Of a DNA stretch of 64,000 nucleotides, positions 18,247-29,007 are shown piece by piece. Each line of letters opens with the position of its first letter. The stretch's first letter is position 1. This DNA is from Natronoarchaeum rubrum. GTDB taxonomy: Archaea > Halobacteriota > Halobacteria > Halobacteriales > Natronoarchaeaceae. Location: the NCBI RefSeq assembly GCF_024494695.1, contig NZ_JANHDP010000004.1, positions 372,001 through 436,000 of the forward strand, read 5' to 3'. A program made the position numbers and the translations under genes. Under the pieces are notes generated by a model, which searched no databases, was not told the origin of the DNA, and saw only the letters and a list, made by a program, of their open reading frames with translations.

Positions 18247-19275
18247 ATGTCTGATACAACCAAAACTGACGATTCGACGGTGGTCGTGGTCACGGGCGCG
18301 TCGGCCGGCGTCGGGCGGGCGACGGCCCGCGCGTTCGCCGAGCAGGGAGCGCGGATCGGCCTCCTCGCGCGCGGCGAGGCCGGACTCGACGGCGCGAGAA
18401 AGGACGTCGAGGACGCCGGCGGCGAGGCGCTGGCGGTGCCGACCGACGTCGCCGACGCCGAGCAGATCGAGGACGCGGCCGACGCCGTCGAGGAGGCGTT
18501 CGGACCGATCGACGTCTGGGTGAACGACGCGATGACGTCGGTGTTCTCCCCGGCGACCGAGATGGAGCCCGAAGAGTTTCGGCGGGTGACCGAGGTGACC
18601 TACCTCGGGTGCGTGTACGGCACCGAGGCCGCGCTCGACCGGATGGAGCCCCGCGACCAGGGGACGATCGTGCAGGTCGGTTCGGCGCTCGCCTACCGCG
18701 GCATCCCGCTCCAGTCGGCCTACTGCGGCGCCAAGCACGCGATCCAGGGGTTCACGGAGTCGGTCCGCAGCGAGCTCATCCACCGGGACAGCGACGTCCA
18801 GCTCTCGATGGTCCAGATGCCGGCGCTCAACACGCCCCAGTTCGACTGGGTGAAAAATCGTCTGCCGAAGGAAGCCCAGCCCGTGCCGCCGATCTACCAG
18901 CCCGAAGTCGCCGCCGAGGCGATCGTCTGGACGGCCGAGAACGGTCGCGACGAGCTGTGGGTCGGTCGCTCGACGGTCAAGGCGATCCTGGGGAACCGCG
19001 TGATCCCGCGCCGACTCGACCGGAAGCTAGCGTCCTCCGGATGGGGGTCCCAGATGACCGACGAGCCGAGCGACCCCGATCGGGCACACAACCTCTGGGA
19101 GCCGGTCGACGACGAGACGGACCACGGCGCGCACGGTCGGTTCGACGATCGCGCGCGCGAGCGCAGTTTCCAGCTCTGGGCCGTCACCCACCCGGTCGAA
19201 CTCGCCGCCGGACTGATCGGCGCCGGAATCGCCCTGTTCGCAGCTCTGATGGCTCGGAACGGCGACGATCGGTGA
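18247..19275 (+). CDS. Short-chain dehydrogenase/reductase with C-terminal membrane anchor
   Basis: A 342-residue SDR. The NAD(P)-binding loop TGASAGVG (residues 16-23) opens the domain; the catalytic set follows as QVGSALAYRG (Ser) and SAYCGAKHAIQGF (Tyr-x3-Lys). The catalytic part ends near residue 245. A charged linker follows, and a C-terminal helix, HPVELAAGLIGAGIALFAAL, probably anchors it in the membrane. The oxidised substrate is unknown. It starts six bases after the SPW-VKOR gene, so the three genes from 14,982 form one operon. Confidence 0.9.
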   Translation: MSDTTKTDDSTVVVVTGASAGVGRATARAFAEQGARIGLLARGEAGLDGARKDVEDAGGEALAVPTDVADAEQIEDAADAVEEAFGPIDVWVNDAMTSVFSPATEMEPEEFRRVTEVTYLGCVYGTEAALDRMEPRDQGTIVQVGSALAYRGIPLQSAYCGAKHAIQGFTESVRSELIHRDSDVQLSMVQMPALNTPQFDWVKNRLPKEAQPVPPIYQPEVAAEAIVWTAENGRDELWVGRSTVKAILGNRVIPRRLDRKLASSGWGSQMTDEPSDPDRAHNLWEPVDDETDHGAHGRFDDRARERSFQLWAVTHPVELAAGLIGAGIALFAALMARNGDDR

Positions 19276-19439
19276 CGGCGATGGGCCCCGTCTCACCACT
19301 CGTCCGGTAGTACCACCGCGCCGTCTCTAGGTACGCGACACTCATGCGGACGCGAGTGGTCGCCAGCCCTACGCAGGCCGCGGCCAACGACAACCGTCGC
19401 GAAACTTCGCGTTTAGGCACAGCGGTCGTTCTCACGCGT

Positions 19440-20708
<1,269 letters not shown>

Positions 20709-20714
20709 CCGGCG

Positions 20715-21481
20715 TTACACCGGCTCGACGCGCTCGAAGAGGTAGGTGCCGACGCCGACCATCACGATCGACGACGCGACGAGCGCGCCGAAGTCGAGGA
20801 GAACCGGGTACGCCGAGGTGCCGACCAGCACCGCCCGCAGCCCGTCGACGCCGTAGGTCAGCGGGTTGACGAACGCGAGCGTCTGGATCGCGCTGGGCAG
20901 GCTCTCGACGGGGTAGATCGCGCCCGAGAGGAAGAACAGCGGGAAGATGACGAACTGGATGACGAGGCCGAACCCCTCGCTGTCGCGGAACTGGGAGGCC
21001 AGCGCGATCCCGAAGCCGACGAACGTGATCGCGATCAACAGGAGGAAGACGGCCGCGAGCGGGACGCCGAGCGCGCTGTCGACTCGGAACCCCAGCGGGA
21101 TCGAGATGAGCAAGATCAGTCCGGCCTGCACGAGCGCCGTGGTCGAGCCGCCGGCGATCCGACCGAGGACGATCGAGGTGCGACTCACCGGCGCGACTAG
21201 GATCTCCTTGAGGAACCCCACGTCCTGATCCGAGAGGATCGACATGCCGGCGAAGGAGGCGCCGAACAGCATCGTGAACCCGACCATTCCGGGGACCAGA
21301 TACTGAAGATAGTCGACGCCCTCGGGCAGTCCGGGGATCGCCGCGCCGCTGAAGCCAAAGCCAAGGAACACCAAGAAGAGCAGCGGCATCGCGATCGAGC
21401 CGACGATTCGCGAGGGCGCCCGGAGGAAGCGCTTGACGTCGCGCAGCCAGAGCGCGTAGATGCTCCGGGGATCGACGAGGT

Positions 21482-21485
<4 letters not shown>
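20715..21485 (-). CDS. ABC-2 type transporter permease
   Basis: A 256-residue ABC-2 membrane subunit with six hydrophobic segments. It begins SIYALWLRDVKRFLRAPSR, followed by IAMPLLFLVFLGFGF, and near residue 180 has the ABC-2 motif IFPLFFLSGAIYPVESLPSAIQ and VNPLTYGVDGLRAVLVG, as in DrrB/NodJ exporters. It pairs with the ATPase gene upstream through an ATGA overlap (21482-21485). The substrate is unknown; relatives export drugs, lipids or polysaccharides. Confidence 0.92.
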
Positions 21486-22522
<1,037 letters not shown>

Positions 22523-22592
22523 GATCGCACCTTCGGTCCGGGTCCGCTTGAGTCGTGTGGTGACGGAAGCGCGGGCCCTGAATCGTCCGCAC

Positions 22593-23621
22593 TCACTCGA
22601 ACTGCGCGACGAACGACTCGGTCGAGTCGCGCCACGCGTCGACGATCGCGTCGTCGTTCTCGCTGTCCCAGGGATCGACGGCGTCGCGCTCGTCGAGCGC
22701 CGCCACCGTCCGGCGGACGCCATCCTCGAAGTCGATCGTGTACTCGAAGCCCAGATCGCGCTGGGCCTTCGCGTTGTCGAACACCGTGCTGTACCGGAAG
22801 TGGTTCTCCAGCAGAGGGGTTCGGTCGGGAACAGCCGCCCGGAGCTGCTCGGTCGGAACGTGGACGAGATCGGGCTCGGGCGCGTCGAGCGCGCTCGCGA
22901 CCCGGCGGTGGTACTGGTTCCAGGTGATCGTCTCCTCGCTGGTGACGTGGTAGGCCTCGCCGAAGGCGTCCTCGTTGCCGACCGCGCCGACGAACGCCGC
23001 GGCGACGTCGTCGCGGTGACAGGGCCCCCACAGCGACGTGCCGTCGCCGTGAACGACGATCGGTTTGCCCTTGCGGATCCGATCTACGTAGTAGCTCCCG
23101 TCGCCGAGCGTGTGGAGCACGGTGCCGCCCTCGCCGTACGTGCTCCACGGGCGGATCACGGTCGTCGCGAACGCCTCGCCGTGGGCGTCGAAAAACGCGT
23201 CCTCGGCGGCGGCCTTGTTCCGGCCGTACTCGCTCACGCCCGGCTCGCGCGACGCCGATTCGGTCGCCGGGTTGCGATCCAGCGGCCGGTGGTACACGTC
23301 GACCGTCGAGCAGAACACGTACTGGTCGACCCGGCCGGCGAACGCGTCGATGGCGTCGCGGGCCTGTTCGGCGTCGAAGCAGACCATGTCGATCACGCAG
23401 TCGGCGTCGACCTCCCGGGCGACCGTTTCGAGGCGGTCGGTATCGTTCCGATCGCCGCGGACGAACTCGACCGCGGCGGGGAGGTCGGCGTCCGTTTCGC
23501 CGCGGGTCACGCACGTGACATCGTGGCCGGCGTCCACGAGCTGTCTGGTGATGCCCGTCGATATCAGCCCGGTGCCGCCGATGAGTAGCACTCGCACGGC
23601 GGTAGGTGGCGTCGGTGCCAC
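22593..23621 (-). CDS. NAD-dependent epimerase/dehydratase family protein
   Basis: A 342-residue extended SDR. The Rossmann loop is VLLIGGTGLISTGITRQL near the N-terminus; a GTG at 23597 (VRVLLIGG) is an alternative start. The usual Tyr-x3-Lys is readable as YGRNKAAAE, and the later motif VVHGDGTSLWGPCHRDDVAAAFVGAV is typical of atypical epimerases that act on nucleotide sugars. GGTGLIS replaces the commoner GGxGxxG. Substrate unknown. A perfect TetR-type palindrome lies 36-55 bases upstream of the start, shared with the divergent zinc-ribbon gene. Confidence 0.88.
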   Translation of the reverse strand: MAPTPPTAVRVLLIGGTGLISTGITRQLVDAGHDVTCVTRGETDADLPAAVEFVRGDRNDTDRLETVAREVDADCVIDMVCFDAEQARDAIDAFAGRVDQYVFCSTVDVYHRPLDRNPATESASREPGVSEYGRNKAAAEDAFFDAHGEAFATTVIRPWSTYGEGGTVLHTLGDGSYYVDRIRKGKPIVVHGDGTSLWGPCHRDDVAAAFVGAVGNEDAFGEAYHVTSEETITWNQYHRRVASALDAPEPDLVHVPTEQLRAAVPDRTPLLENHFRYSTVFDNAKAQRDLGFEYTIDFEDGVRRTVAALDERDAVDPWDSENDDAIVDAWRDSTESFVAQFE

Positions 23622-23656
23622 TTAAATCCGGAGTGGGTCAACGAGAGAAGACTTAT

Positions 23657-23676
23657 GACTTACTGACCAGTAAGTC
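23657..23676. promoter_or_regulatory. Perfect palindrome, probable TetR-family operator 1
   Basis: Arms GACTTACTG and CAGTAAGTC with a two-base centre (AC) form a perfect inverted repeat six bases before the zinc-ribbon gene and 36 bases before the epimerase. A related sequence lies in front of the TetR gene at 24.9 kb. Binding by one of the two TetR proteins is inferred. Confidence 0.75.
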
Positions 23677-23681
23677 AATGC

Positions 23682-24092
23682 GTGGAACGAACGAGTTCGC
23701 AGAAACGACCGTGGCTCGCGGCGCTGCTGGGAGTGCTCGCCATCGGGTTCGGTCACTTCTACATCCGGCGGTGGCGACGCGCGCTCGGCTGGCTCGTTAC
23801 CACGTTCGGTGTGGGAACGCTGTTCGTCGATCCGTCGGCGCTCGAAGCGTTCTTGACGCTCTCGGATGTCGACCCGCTGTCGGTGGCGCCGCTGCTCGTC
23901 GTCGCGACGCTCAGCGTCGTCGACGCGTACATTCTGGCGCAGGCCCAGAACATGATCGCGCGACAGACGCCCGAACCCGACGGGACGCTAACGCACTGTC
24001 CCCACTGCGGGAACGAACTCGACGGCGATCTGGAGTTCTGTCACTGGTGTACGACGCCGCTCGACGAGGTCGAGCCCGCGTCCGAGGAGTAA
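23682..24092 (+). CDS. Membrane protein with C-terminal zinc ribbon
   Basis: A 136-residue protein with a GTG start. Two hydrophobic regions (LAALLGVLAIGFGHFYIRRW, then LSVAPLLVVATLSVVDAYILA) resemble TM2-like small membrane proteins. The C-terminus is a zinc ribbon with CPHCGNEL and CHWCTTPL (two CxxC pairs), placed on the cytosolic side by the positive-inside pattern. Function unknown. The palindrome immediately upstream suggests it is repressed by a TetR-family regulator, perhaps one in the next 1.4 kb. Confidence 0.85.
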   Translation: MERTSSQKRPWLAALLGVLAIGFGHFYIRRWRRALGWLVTTFGVGTLFVDPSALEAFLTLSDVDPLSVAPLLVVATLSVVDAYILAQAQNMIARQTPEPDGTLTHCPHCGNELDGDLEFCHWCTTPLDEVEPASEE

Positions 24093-24128
24093 GTGCGTTC
24101 GCGGCAGGTTGCCAACTCAATTCTCGGT

Positions 24129-24731
24129 TCAGGCGCCGCTTTTGAGCACCGACTCCACGTACTCCTCGGCGGTCCGTCTCGCCGTCGCCAGCGCGTCGGG
24201 ATCGTCGAGCACGACCGCCCGCGTCCGGGCGCCGTCGACGATCGTCATCAGCGCGCCGGCCGCGTGTTCGGCGTCGACATCGTCGTCGAACACGCCCTGC
24301 CGGATGCCGTCGGCGATCACCGTCCTGAGCATGTAGCGGACGTACTCGTCGTTCTGCTCGAACCGTTGCGAGAATGTCTCCTTGTACGGCGCCTGACTGC
24401 GCATCTCGAGGATCGCGACGAGCAGATCCAGGTGGTCCTCCAGTTCGACGAGCAACTGGTCGAGCAGCAGCGTCAGCCGCTCGTCGGGGTCGGTCGTCTC
24501 GACCTCGTGGATCGTGTCGACGAACTGCTGGAGGACGTAGTCCAGAAACGCCGCCAGCAGCTCCTCTTTGGTGTCGTAGTGGTAGTGAACCGCGGCCGTG
24601 GACTTGCCGTACTCGTCGGCGATTCGCTTGATCGTCAGGTCGGCGTACCCGTGTTCGCGAAGCGCACTGTAGGTGGCGCGCAGCACCTCCTCCTCGGCGT
24701 CGGAAAAAGAGCGGTCCGGCGGATCTCCCAT
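24129..24731 (-). CDS. TetR/AcrR family regulator 1
   Basis: A 200-residue one-domain TetR repressor. The N-terminal helix-turn-helix reads ATYSALREHGYADLTIKRIADEYGKSTAAVHYHYDTKEELLAAF, and the C-terminal all-helical ligand domain covers the rest. The ATG at 24731 is preferred over a GTG one codon earlier. It is clearly paralogous to regulator 2 (24,904-25,500): HGYADLTI, HYHYD and KEEL occur in both. It is convergent with the zinc-ribbon gene. The ligand is unknown; efflux neighbours suggest a toxic small molecule. Confidence 0.92.
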   Translation of the reverse strand: MGDPPDRSFSDAEEEVLRATYSALREHGYADLTIKRIADEYGKSTAAVHYHYDTKEELLAAFLDYVLQQFVDTIHEVETTDPDERLTLLLDQLLVELEDHLDLLVAILEMRSQAPYKETFSQRFEQNDEYVRYMLRTVIADGIRQGVFDDDVDAEHAAGALMTIVDGARTRAVVLDDPDALATARRTAEEYVESVLKSGA

Positions 24732-24873
24732 CACCTACAGCGTCGCTCCTGTCCCGGATAACAGTTGTGACCTCCTCGTCAGCGTCCGGTCGACGCCCTC
24801 GAACGTCGCGTTCGCGACTCTCCCCGTCGAACAGTGGCGAACGGAACGGCGAGCGCGCGTTCCAAACTCTTTT

Positions 24874-24893
24874 GACTAACTAGTCAGTAAGTA
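24874..24893. promoter_or_regulatory. Probable TetR-family operator 2
   Basis: The sequence GACTAACTAGTCAGTAAGTA matches operator 1 at 15 of 20 positions and keeps CAGTAAGT. It also holds an inner ACTAGT palindrome with ACT/AGT flanks. It lies 11 bases before regulator 2, so autoregulation of the TetR-MATE pair is likely. Confidence 0.65.
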
Positions 24894-24903
24894 CGGTATC
24901 GAC

Positions 24904-25500
24904 ATGGACGACGATCCAGCGGCCGAGATTCTCGACGCGACGTATCTCGCCCTCTGCAAGCACGGCTACGCCGATCTGACGATACAGAACATCGCGGACG
25001 AGTCCGACCGGAGCAAAGCGACGATCCACTACCACTACGACAGCAAGGAGGAACTGTTCGCCGCACTGCTCGATCGCCTCTACGAGCGCTACGTCGCCCG
25101 GATCGACGCCGCGGACGGCGACACCGCCCGGCAGCGCCTCGACGCCGTGCTCGACGTGCTGCTCGCGGACGAGGCGCCGCTGGACCATGAGTTCCACACC
25201 GCCGTCCTCGCGGTGACCGCGCGGGCGCCCCACGACGACGCGATCCGGGAGCGGGTCGCCGCCTTCGACCGGCGGCTGTTCGAGACGTTCCGGGACGTCG
25301 TCGCGACGGGCGTCGACGCCGGCGAATTCGACGCCGACGCCGAGCCCGCCGTCGTCGCCGAGCAACTCGTAACGACGGTCAAGGGCGCCCAGATACGCCG
25401 GTTCGCGGCCGAGCGCTCGACCGAGCGCAGTCGCGACGCCGTCGACGGACTCGTCGAAACTCGGCTCCAGCCCGCAGTGGCCGAGGGGGCCGGCCGATGA
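24904..25500 (+). CDS. TetR/AcrR family regulator 2
   Basis: A 198-residue TetR repressor. The DNA-binding domain reads ILDATYLALCKHGYADLTIQNIADESDRSKATIHYHYDSKEELFAALL. The C-terminal ligand domain (residues about 60-190) is all helical. The gene overlaps the MATE pump by four bases (ATGA), so it probably represses an operon of itself plus the pump. Operator 2 lies 11 bases upstream. It is a paralogue of regulator 1 on the opposite strand, and the pair may bind similar sites. Confidence 0.93.
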   Translation: MDDDPAAEILDATYLALCKHGYADLTIQNIADESDRSKATIHYHYDSKEELFAALLDRLYERYVARIDAADGDTARQRLDAVLDVLLADEAPLDHEFHTAVLAVTARAPHDDAIRERVAAFDRRLFETFRDVVATGVDAGEFDADAEPAVVAEQLVTTVKGAQIRRFAAERSTERSRDAVDGLVETRLQPAVAEGAGR

Positions 25501-26948
25501 GCCTGCGCGAGCGCGTCGGCGCGCTGTTCAAGGGGCCCGAGGAGTTCGATCTCACCTCGGGCGGCATCGGGAAGCCGCTGTTCTTCCTGGCGATGCCGAT
25601 CGTCGTGACGAACCTGTTCCAGACCGCCTACAACCTCGCGGACACGTTCTGGCTGGGCCAGTACAGCACCGACGCGCTGGCCGCGATCAGCTTCGCGTTC
25701 CCGATGGTGTTCCTGCTGATCTCCTTCGGGATGGGGATCTCCGTCGCCGGGAGCGTCCTCGTCGCCCAGTACACCGGTTCGGACGACCCGGCGGAAGCCG
25801 AGTACGCCGCCTCTCAGACCGTGACGTTCGCGCTGATCGTCTCGGTGTTGCTCGGCGGGATCGGCTACTTCGCGATCGGGGAGTTCCTCGACCTGATGGG
25901 CGCGTCGGCCGACGTGCTCCCGCTGGCGACCGATTACATGGAGGTGATCTCGCTAGGGCTGGTCTTCATGTTCGGCTTCTTCGTGTTTATCGCGCTGATG
26001 CGAGGCTACGGCGACACGATCACGCCGATGCTGGTGATGTTCGGCTCGGTCGTGCTCAACATCATCCTCGACCCGTTCCTGATCTTCGGGTGGTGGGTGT
26101 TCCCCGAGATGGGGATCCAGGGCGCCGCCGTCGCGACGGTGTTCTCCCGCGGGCTGGCGCTGATCGTCGGCCTCGCGATCATGTTCCGCGGCGTGCGCGG
26201 CGTCCAGATCAATCTCCGCGACATGGCGCCGGATCCGATGTACCTGCGTCGCCTCGTCGCGATCGGGCTGCCGGCCTCCGTCGAGGGGATGGGCCGGGCG
26301 CTGTCGATGAACCTGTTGCTGTTCATCGTGGCGATGTTCTCCGACCCGGTCGTGGCGGCCTACGGTATCGGGACGCGCGTGTTCTCGGTGATCGTGCTGC
26401 CGGCGATCGCGGTCGCTCGCGGCGTCGAGACGATGACCGGCCAGAACATCGGCGCGGACAAGCCCGACCGCGCCGCCGAGGCTGCGAAGCTGGCGTCGAA
26501 ATTCCTGTTCGGCCTCCTCTCGATCGTCGGCGTCGTCGTGTTCGTGTTCCCCGAGCCGATCGTCTCGGTGTTCGTCGGCGCGGACCAGGCCAACGCCGAT
26601 CAGGTCGTCGAGGTCGGTGCCCAGTTCATGCGCTACGTCGCCCTGACGTTCGGGTTCATCGGCATCACGCGGGCCTACACCGGGAGCTTCCGCGGCGCCG
26701 GCAAGACGCTGACCGCGGCGGCGATCTCGGTGCTGATGCTCGGCATCGTCCGGTTCCCGATCGCGTGGGTCGCGGCCGACCGGATCGGCGAGGCCGGGAT
26801 CTGGCTGTCCTTCGCCATCTCGAACGTCATCGGAGCGATCGTCGCCTACGCGTGGTACCAGCGCGGCACCTGGCGGGACGGCGATCTCACCGAGCCCGAC
26901 ATCCCCGACGACGACGCCGCGGTCGATGTGTCCGCGACGAACGACTGA
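25497..26948 (+). CDS. MATE family efflux transporter
   Basis: A 483-residue MATE transporter with 12 hydrophobic segments in two similar halves. The first half starts GIGKPLFFLAMPIVVTNLFQTAYNLADTFWLGQYS, a hallmark of the family; the second starts near PMYLRRLVAIGLPASVEGMGRAL. It exports cationic drugs or metabolites in exchange for Na+ or H+. The ATG overlaps the stop of TetR regulator 2, which places it under that repressor. Length is normal. Confidence 0.94.
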   Translation: MSLRERVGALFKGPEEFDLTSGGIGKPLFFLAMPIVVTNLFQTAYNLADTFWLGQYSTDALAAISFAFPMVFLLISFGMGISVAGSVLVAQYTGSDDPAEAEYAASQTVTFALIVSVLLGGIGYFAIGEFLDLMGASADVLPLATDYMEVISLGLVFMFGFFVFIALMRGYGDTITPMLVMFGSVVLNIILDPFLIFGWWVFPEMGIQGAAVATVFSRGLALIVGLAIMFRGVRGVQINLRDMAPDPMYLRRLVAIGLPASVEGMGRALSMNLLLFIVAMFSDPVVAAYGIGTRVFSVIVLPAIAVARGVETMTGQNIGADKPDRAAEAAKLASKFLFGLLSIVGVVVFVFPEPIVSVFVGADQANADQVVEVGAQFMRYVALTFGFIGITRAYTGSFRGAGKTLTAAAISVLMLGIVRFPIAWVAADRIGEAGIWLSFAISNVIGAIVAYAWYQRGTWRDGDLTEPDIPDDDAAVDVSATND

Positions 26949-26953
26949 CGACC

Positions 26954-27775
26954 ATGATCCCCGAACGCACCCTCCCCGAGCGCCGAACCGAGATCGACCG
27001 CCGGATCGCCGACCGGATCGACGCCGTCGCGGGCGAGACGCTGGCGGCCGAACTCGCGACCGTCCCGGAGCGCGACGACCGCTGGTACGGACAGCTACTC
27101 GTGCTCTCGCACGATGCGGTCGCTGCGGCGTCCGACCCAGCCGAGGCTGCCGACGCGACGGCGGTGAACGACGCCGCGACGGCGATCGAACTGCTCCGCG
27201 AGTACTGGGCGCTGCGCGAGCGATTGCTCGTGCGACTCGACGAGGGCGCCCTCGAACGCTCGGACCGCGAGCTGACGACGCGGCTGCTGGCGTCGGACTT
27301 CCTCTTTACCTCGTCGTACGCGACGCTCGGAGACCTCCGGGGCGAGCGCGCGGCGCCGTGCGTCGAGGCGTTCGAGGCGGCCGCCGAGTCGGTCGTCGAG
27401 GCGTTCGGCGACGGGCCGCCCCGGTCGACGCTGCCGCCCGAGGCGTTCTGCGCGTTCGCGGACGCCACGGCCGGCGCGCTCGGACGCGGCGCGGCCGTCG
27501 TCGGAGCGACGCTGGCCGGCGCCGCCGACGCCGAGATCGAGCGCCTCGCCGCGGTGGGCAGCGGGTTCGCCGCTGCCCGGCGCGTCCGAGAGGCGATCGG
27601 TGAACCCGTTGACGAGCCGCGCGTCGCGCCCACGTCGCCGAACGAGCGGCGGCTTCGACAGTTCGCGACCCGGCGGCGCGACGAGGCGGAGCGGGCGCTG
27701 GACGCGCTGGCCGAGACCGCGACGACCGACGCGTTGGAAGCGTTCGTCGACGCCGACCGGGCGCTCGGCCGGTAG
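26954..27775 (+). CDS. Conserved haloarchaeal protein, all-alpha (polyprenyl-synthetase-like)
   Basis: A 273-residue, Ala/Glu/Arg-rich all-helical protein that starts five bases after the MATE stop. The segment LLASDFLFTSSYATLGDL resembles part of the isoprenoid synthase fold, but no DDxxD metal motif is present, so catalysis is doubtful. A Cys in the middle (APCVEAF) and EAFCAFAD are the only other notable residues. Proteins like this are conserved in haloarchaea without assigned function. Confidence 0.75.
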   Translation: MIPERTLPERRTEIDRRIADRIDAVAGETLAAELATVPERDDRWYGQLLVLSHDAVAAASDPAEAADATAVNDAATAIELLREYWALRERLLVRLDEGALERSDRELTTRLLASDFLFTSSYATLGDLRGERAAPCVEAFEAAAESVVEAFGDGPPRSTLPPEAFCAFADATAGALGRGAAVVGATLAGAADAEIERLAAVGSGFAAARRVREAIGEPVDEPRVAPTSPNERRLRQFATRRRDEAERALDALAETATTDALEAFVDADRALGR

Positions 27776-27835
27776 CCGACGGCTGCTCGCCACGGTGCTG
27801 GAAAAACGAGGTGACTCGGTCGCTACGGCGGCCCG

Positions 27836-28075
27836 CTAGAACATCCGGCCGTCTTCGTCGACGTCGTCCTGCATCGCGGGGTCGGTCTGGTCCTCGACGT
27901 TCTGCATCACCCACTCGTCGTCCTCGGTGGACGTTCCGGTGGTCTCGTAGGCCGACATCCCCATCGACAGCAGCTCTTCGATCGCCTGTTCCCGGTTGAG
28001 AAACTCGCCCTGATCGACGAGGCGGTCGATTTCGGTGTCGACGCGGTCGGGCAGGGAGACCTCGATGTTGGGCAT
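27836..28075 (-). CDS. Ribbon-helix-helix (CopG-like) small protein
   Basis: A 79-residue protein. The first 45 residues match an RHH DNA-binding fold: strand PNIEVSLPDRV, helix DTEIDRLVDQGEF, then NREQAIEELLSMGMSAY. The acidic C-terminal tail (about 30 residues) is haloarchaea-typical. RHH proteins bind DNA as dimers and often regulate small operons; no toxin partner is adjacent. It lies between two conserved proteins and starts 67 bases upstream of the stop of the ligase-like gene. Confidence 0.82.
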   Translation of the reverse strand: MPNIEVSLPDRVDTEIDRLVDQGEFLNREQAIEELLSMGMSAYETTGTSTEDDEWVMQNVEDQTDPAMQDDVDEDGRMF

Positions 28076-28142
28076 GTGGCGAACTCGGGGAGTGATTGAC
28101 GTAAATGCTTCGTCCGCCCCCGGGGTGGAGCAGCCGGGGCGC

Positions 28143-29000
28143 TCACTCCCACGATCGGGTATCCAGAAACTCCCGGACTCGGGGCGCGAGCGCCGACCGG
28201 AGCGCCCCCTCGTCGACGCCGCCGTCGCCGAAGCGCTCCGCGGGGGCTTCCCGCGCGACGGCGTCCAGCGCGCGTTCGGTCAGCGCGTCGGCGGTCACCC
28301 CGCGTTCCTGCGCCTCCAGCGTTCCGACCAGCCCTTCGAGCCGCCGGTCCGTGGCGTGGTGTTCGACCAGCGCGTCCGCGGGATCGACGGCGTCGGGCGC
28401 CGGGGCGTCGTTCCGGCCGCTCCCGCGTTCGAACTCGGGGGCGAGCAACTGCGCGGCGCCGCCGGTTTTCGATCGCACGACGACGCCGGCGACCGGGCCG
28501 TCGTACCAGTTCGAGGCCGGGAACTCGTAGGCGTCGGGGTCGAAGTCCTGCGCGCGCAGTTCCTTCCGGACGGCGTTGATCGGATCGAGCCCCAGTCGGC
28601 GGAAGGTCTGCTCGACCCGATCGGGCGGGAGAAACCGCTCCTCGGTCGCCGACCAGACGTCGGTGCCCAGCACCGGCGGCGTGCGCGCCCAGTCGTAGTC
28701 GATCGACCTGTGGTGCGTCGCGACGCCGAAGAACGTCACCGCCCCGACGTCGGCGACCGCCTCGCGGAGCGCCCGTCGGTCGAGGTTCTCGCGAACGTGC
28801 GCCAGCGCGCGCCGGTAGGGCAGCGGCGGATCGCCCGGCTCGAATTCGTTTTCGCGGTCGCCGAAGCGAATCGCGCCGTCCGCGCGCAACTGGAAGCGGA
28901 ACGAGCCGCCGTCGACGTACTCCTGCAGCCAGAGGTGGCCGCCGGCGAGCAGGTCGTCGCGAACGTCCTCAATCGGAGGCAGCGGCGGGCGGGACTTCAC
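28143..29000 (-). CDS. RNA ligase-like protein without nucleophilic lysine
   Basis: A 285-residue protein with a GTG start at 29000 chosen because family homology begins at KSRPPLPPIEDV, and because this start clears the mrpG stop by 7 bases; an ATG at 29069 would overlap mrpG. Order of the nucleotidyltransferase motifs: LWLQEYVDGGSFRFQL at residues 23-38 (motif I; usual KxDG is YVDG), VTFFGVATHH (motif IIIa-like), VLGTDVWS, and VAGVVVRSKTGGAAQLL (motifs IV-V). The fold is that of RNA/DNA ligases, but the lysine that takes AMP is missing, so ligase activity is doubtful. Confidence 0.75.
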   Translation of the reverse strand: MKSRPPLPPIEDVRDDLLAGGHLWLQEYVDGGSFRFQLRADGAIRFGDRENEFEPGDPPLPYRRALAHVRENLDRRALREAVADVGAVTFFGVATHHRSIDYDWARTPPVLGTDVWSATEERFLPPDRVEQTFRRLGLDPINAVRKELRAQDFDPDAYEFPASNWYDGPVAGVVVRSKTGGAAQLLAPEFERGSGRNDAPAPDAVDPADALVEHHATDRRLEGLVGTLEAQERGVTADALTERALDAVAREAPAERFGDGGVDEGALRSALAPRVREFLDTRSWE

Positions 29001-29007
29001 GCGAGGA

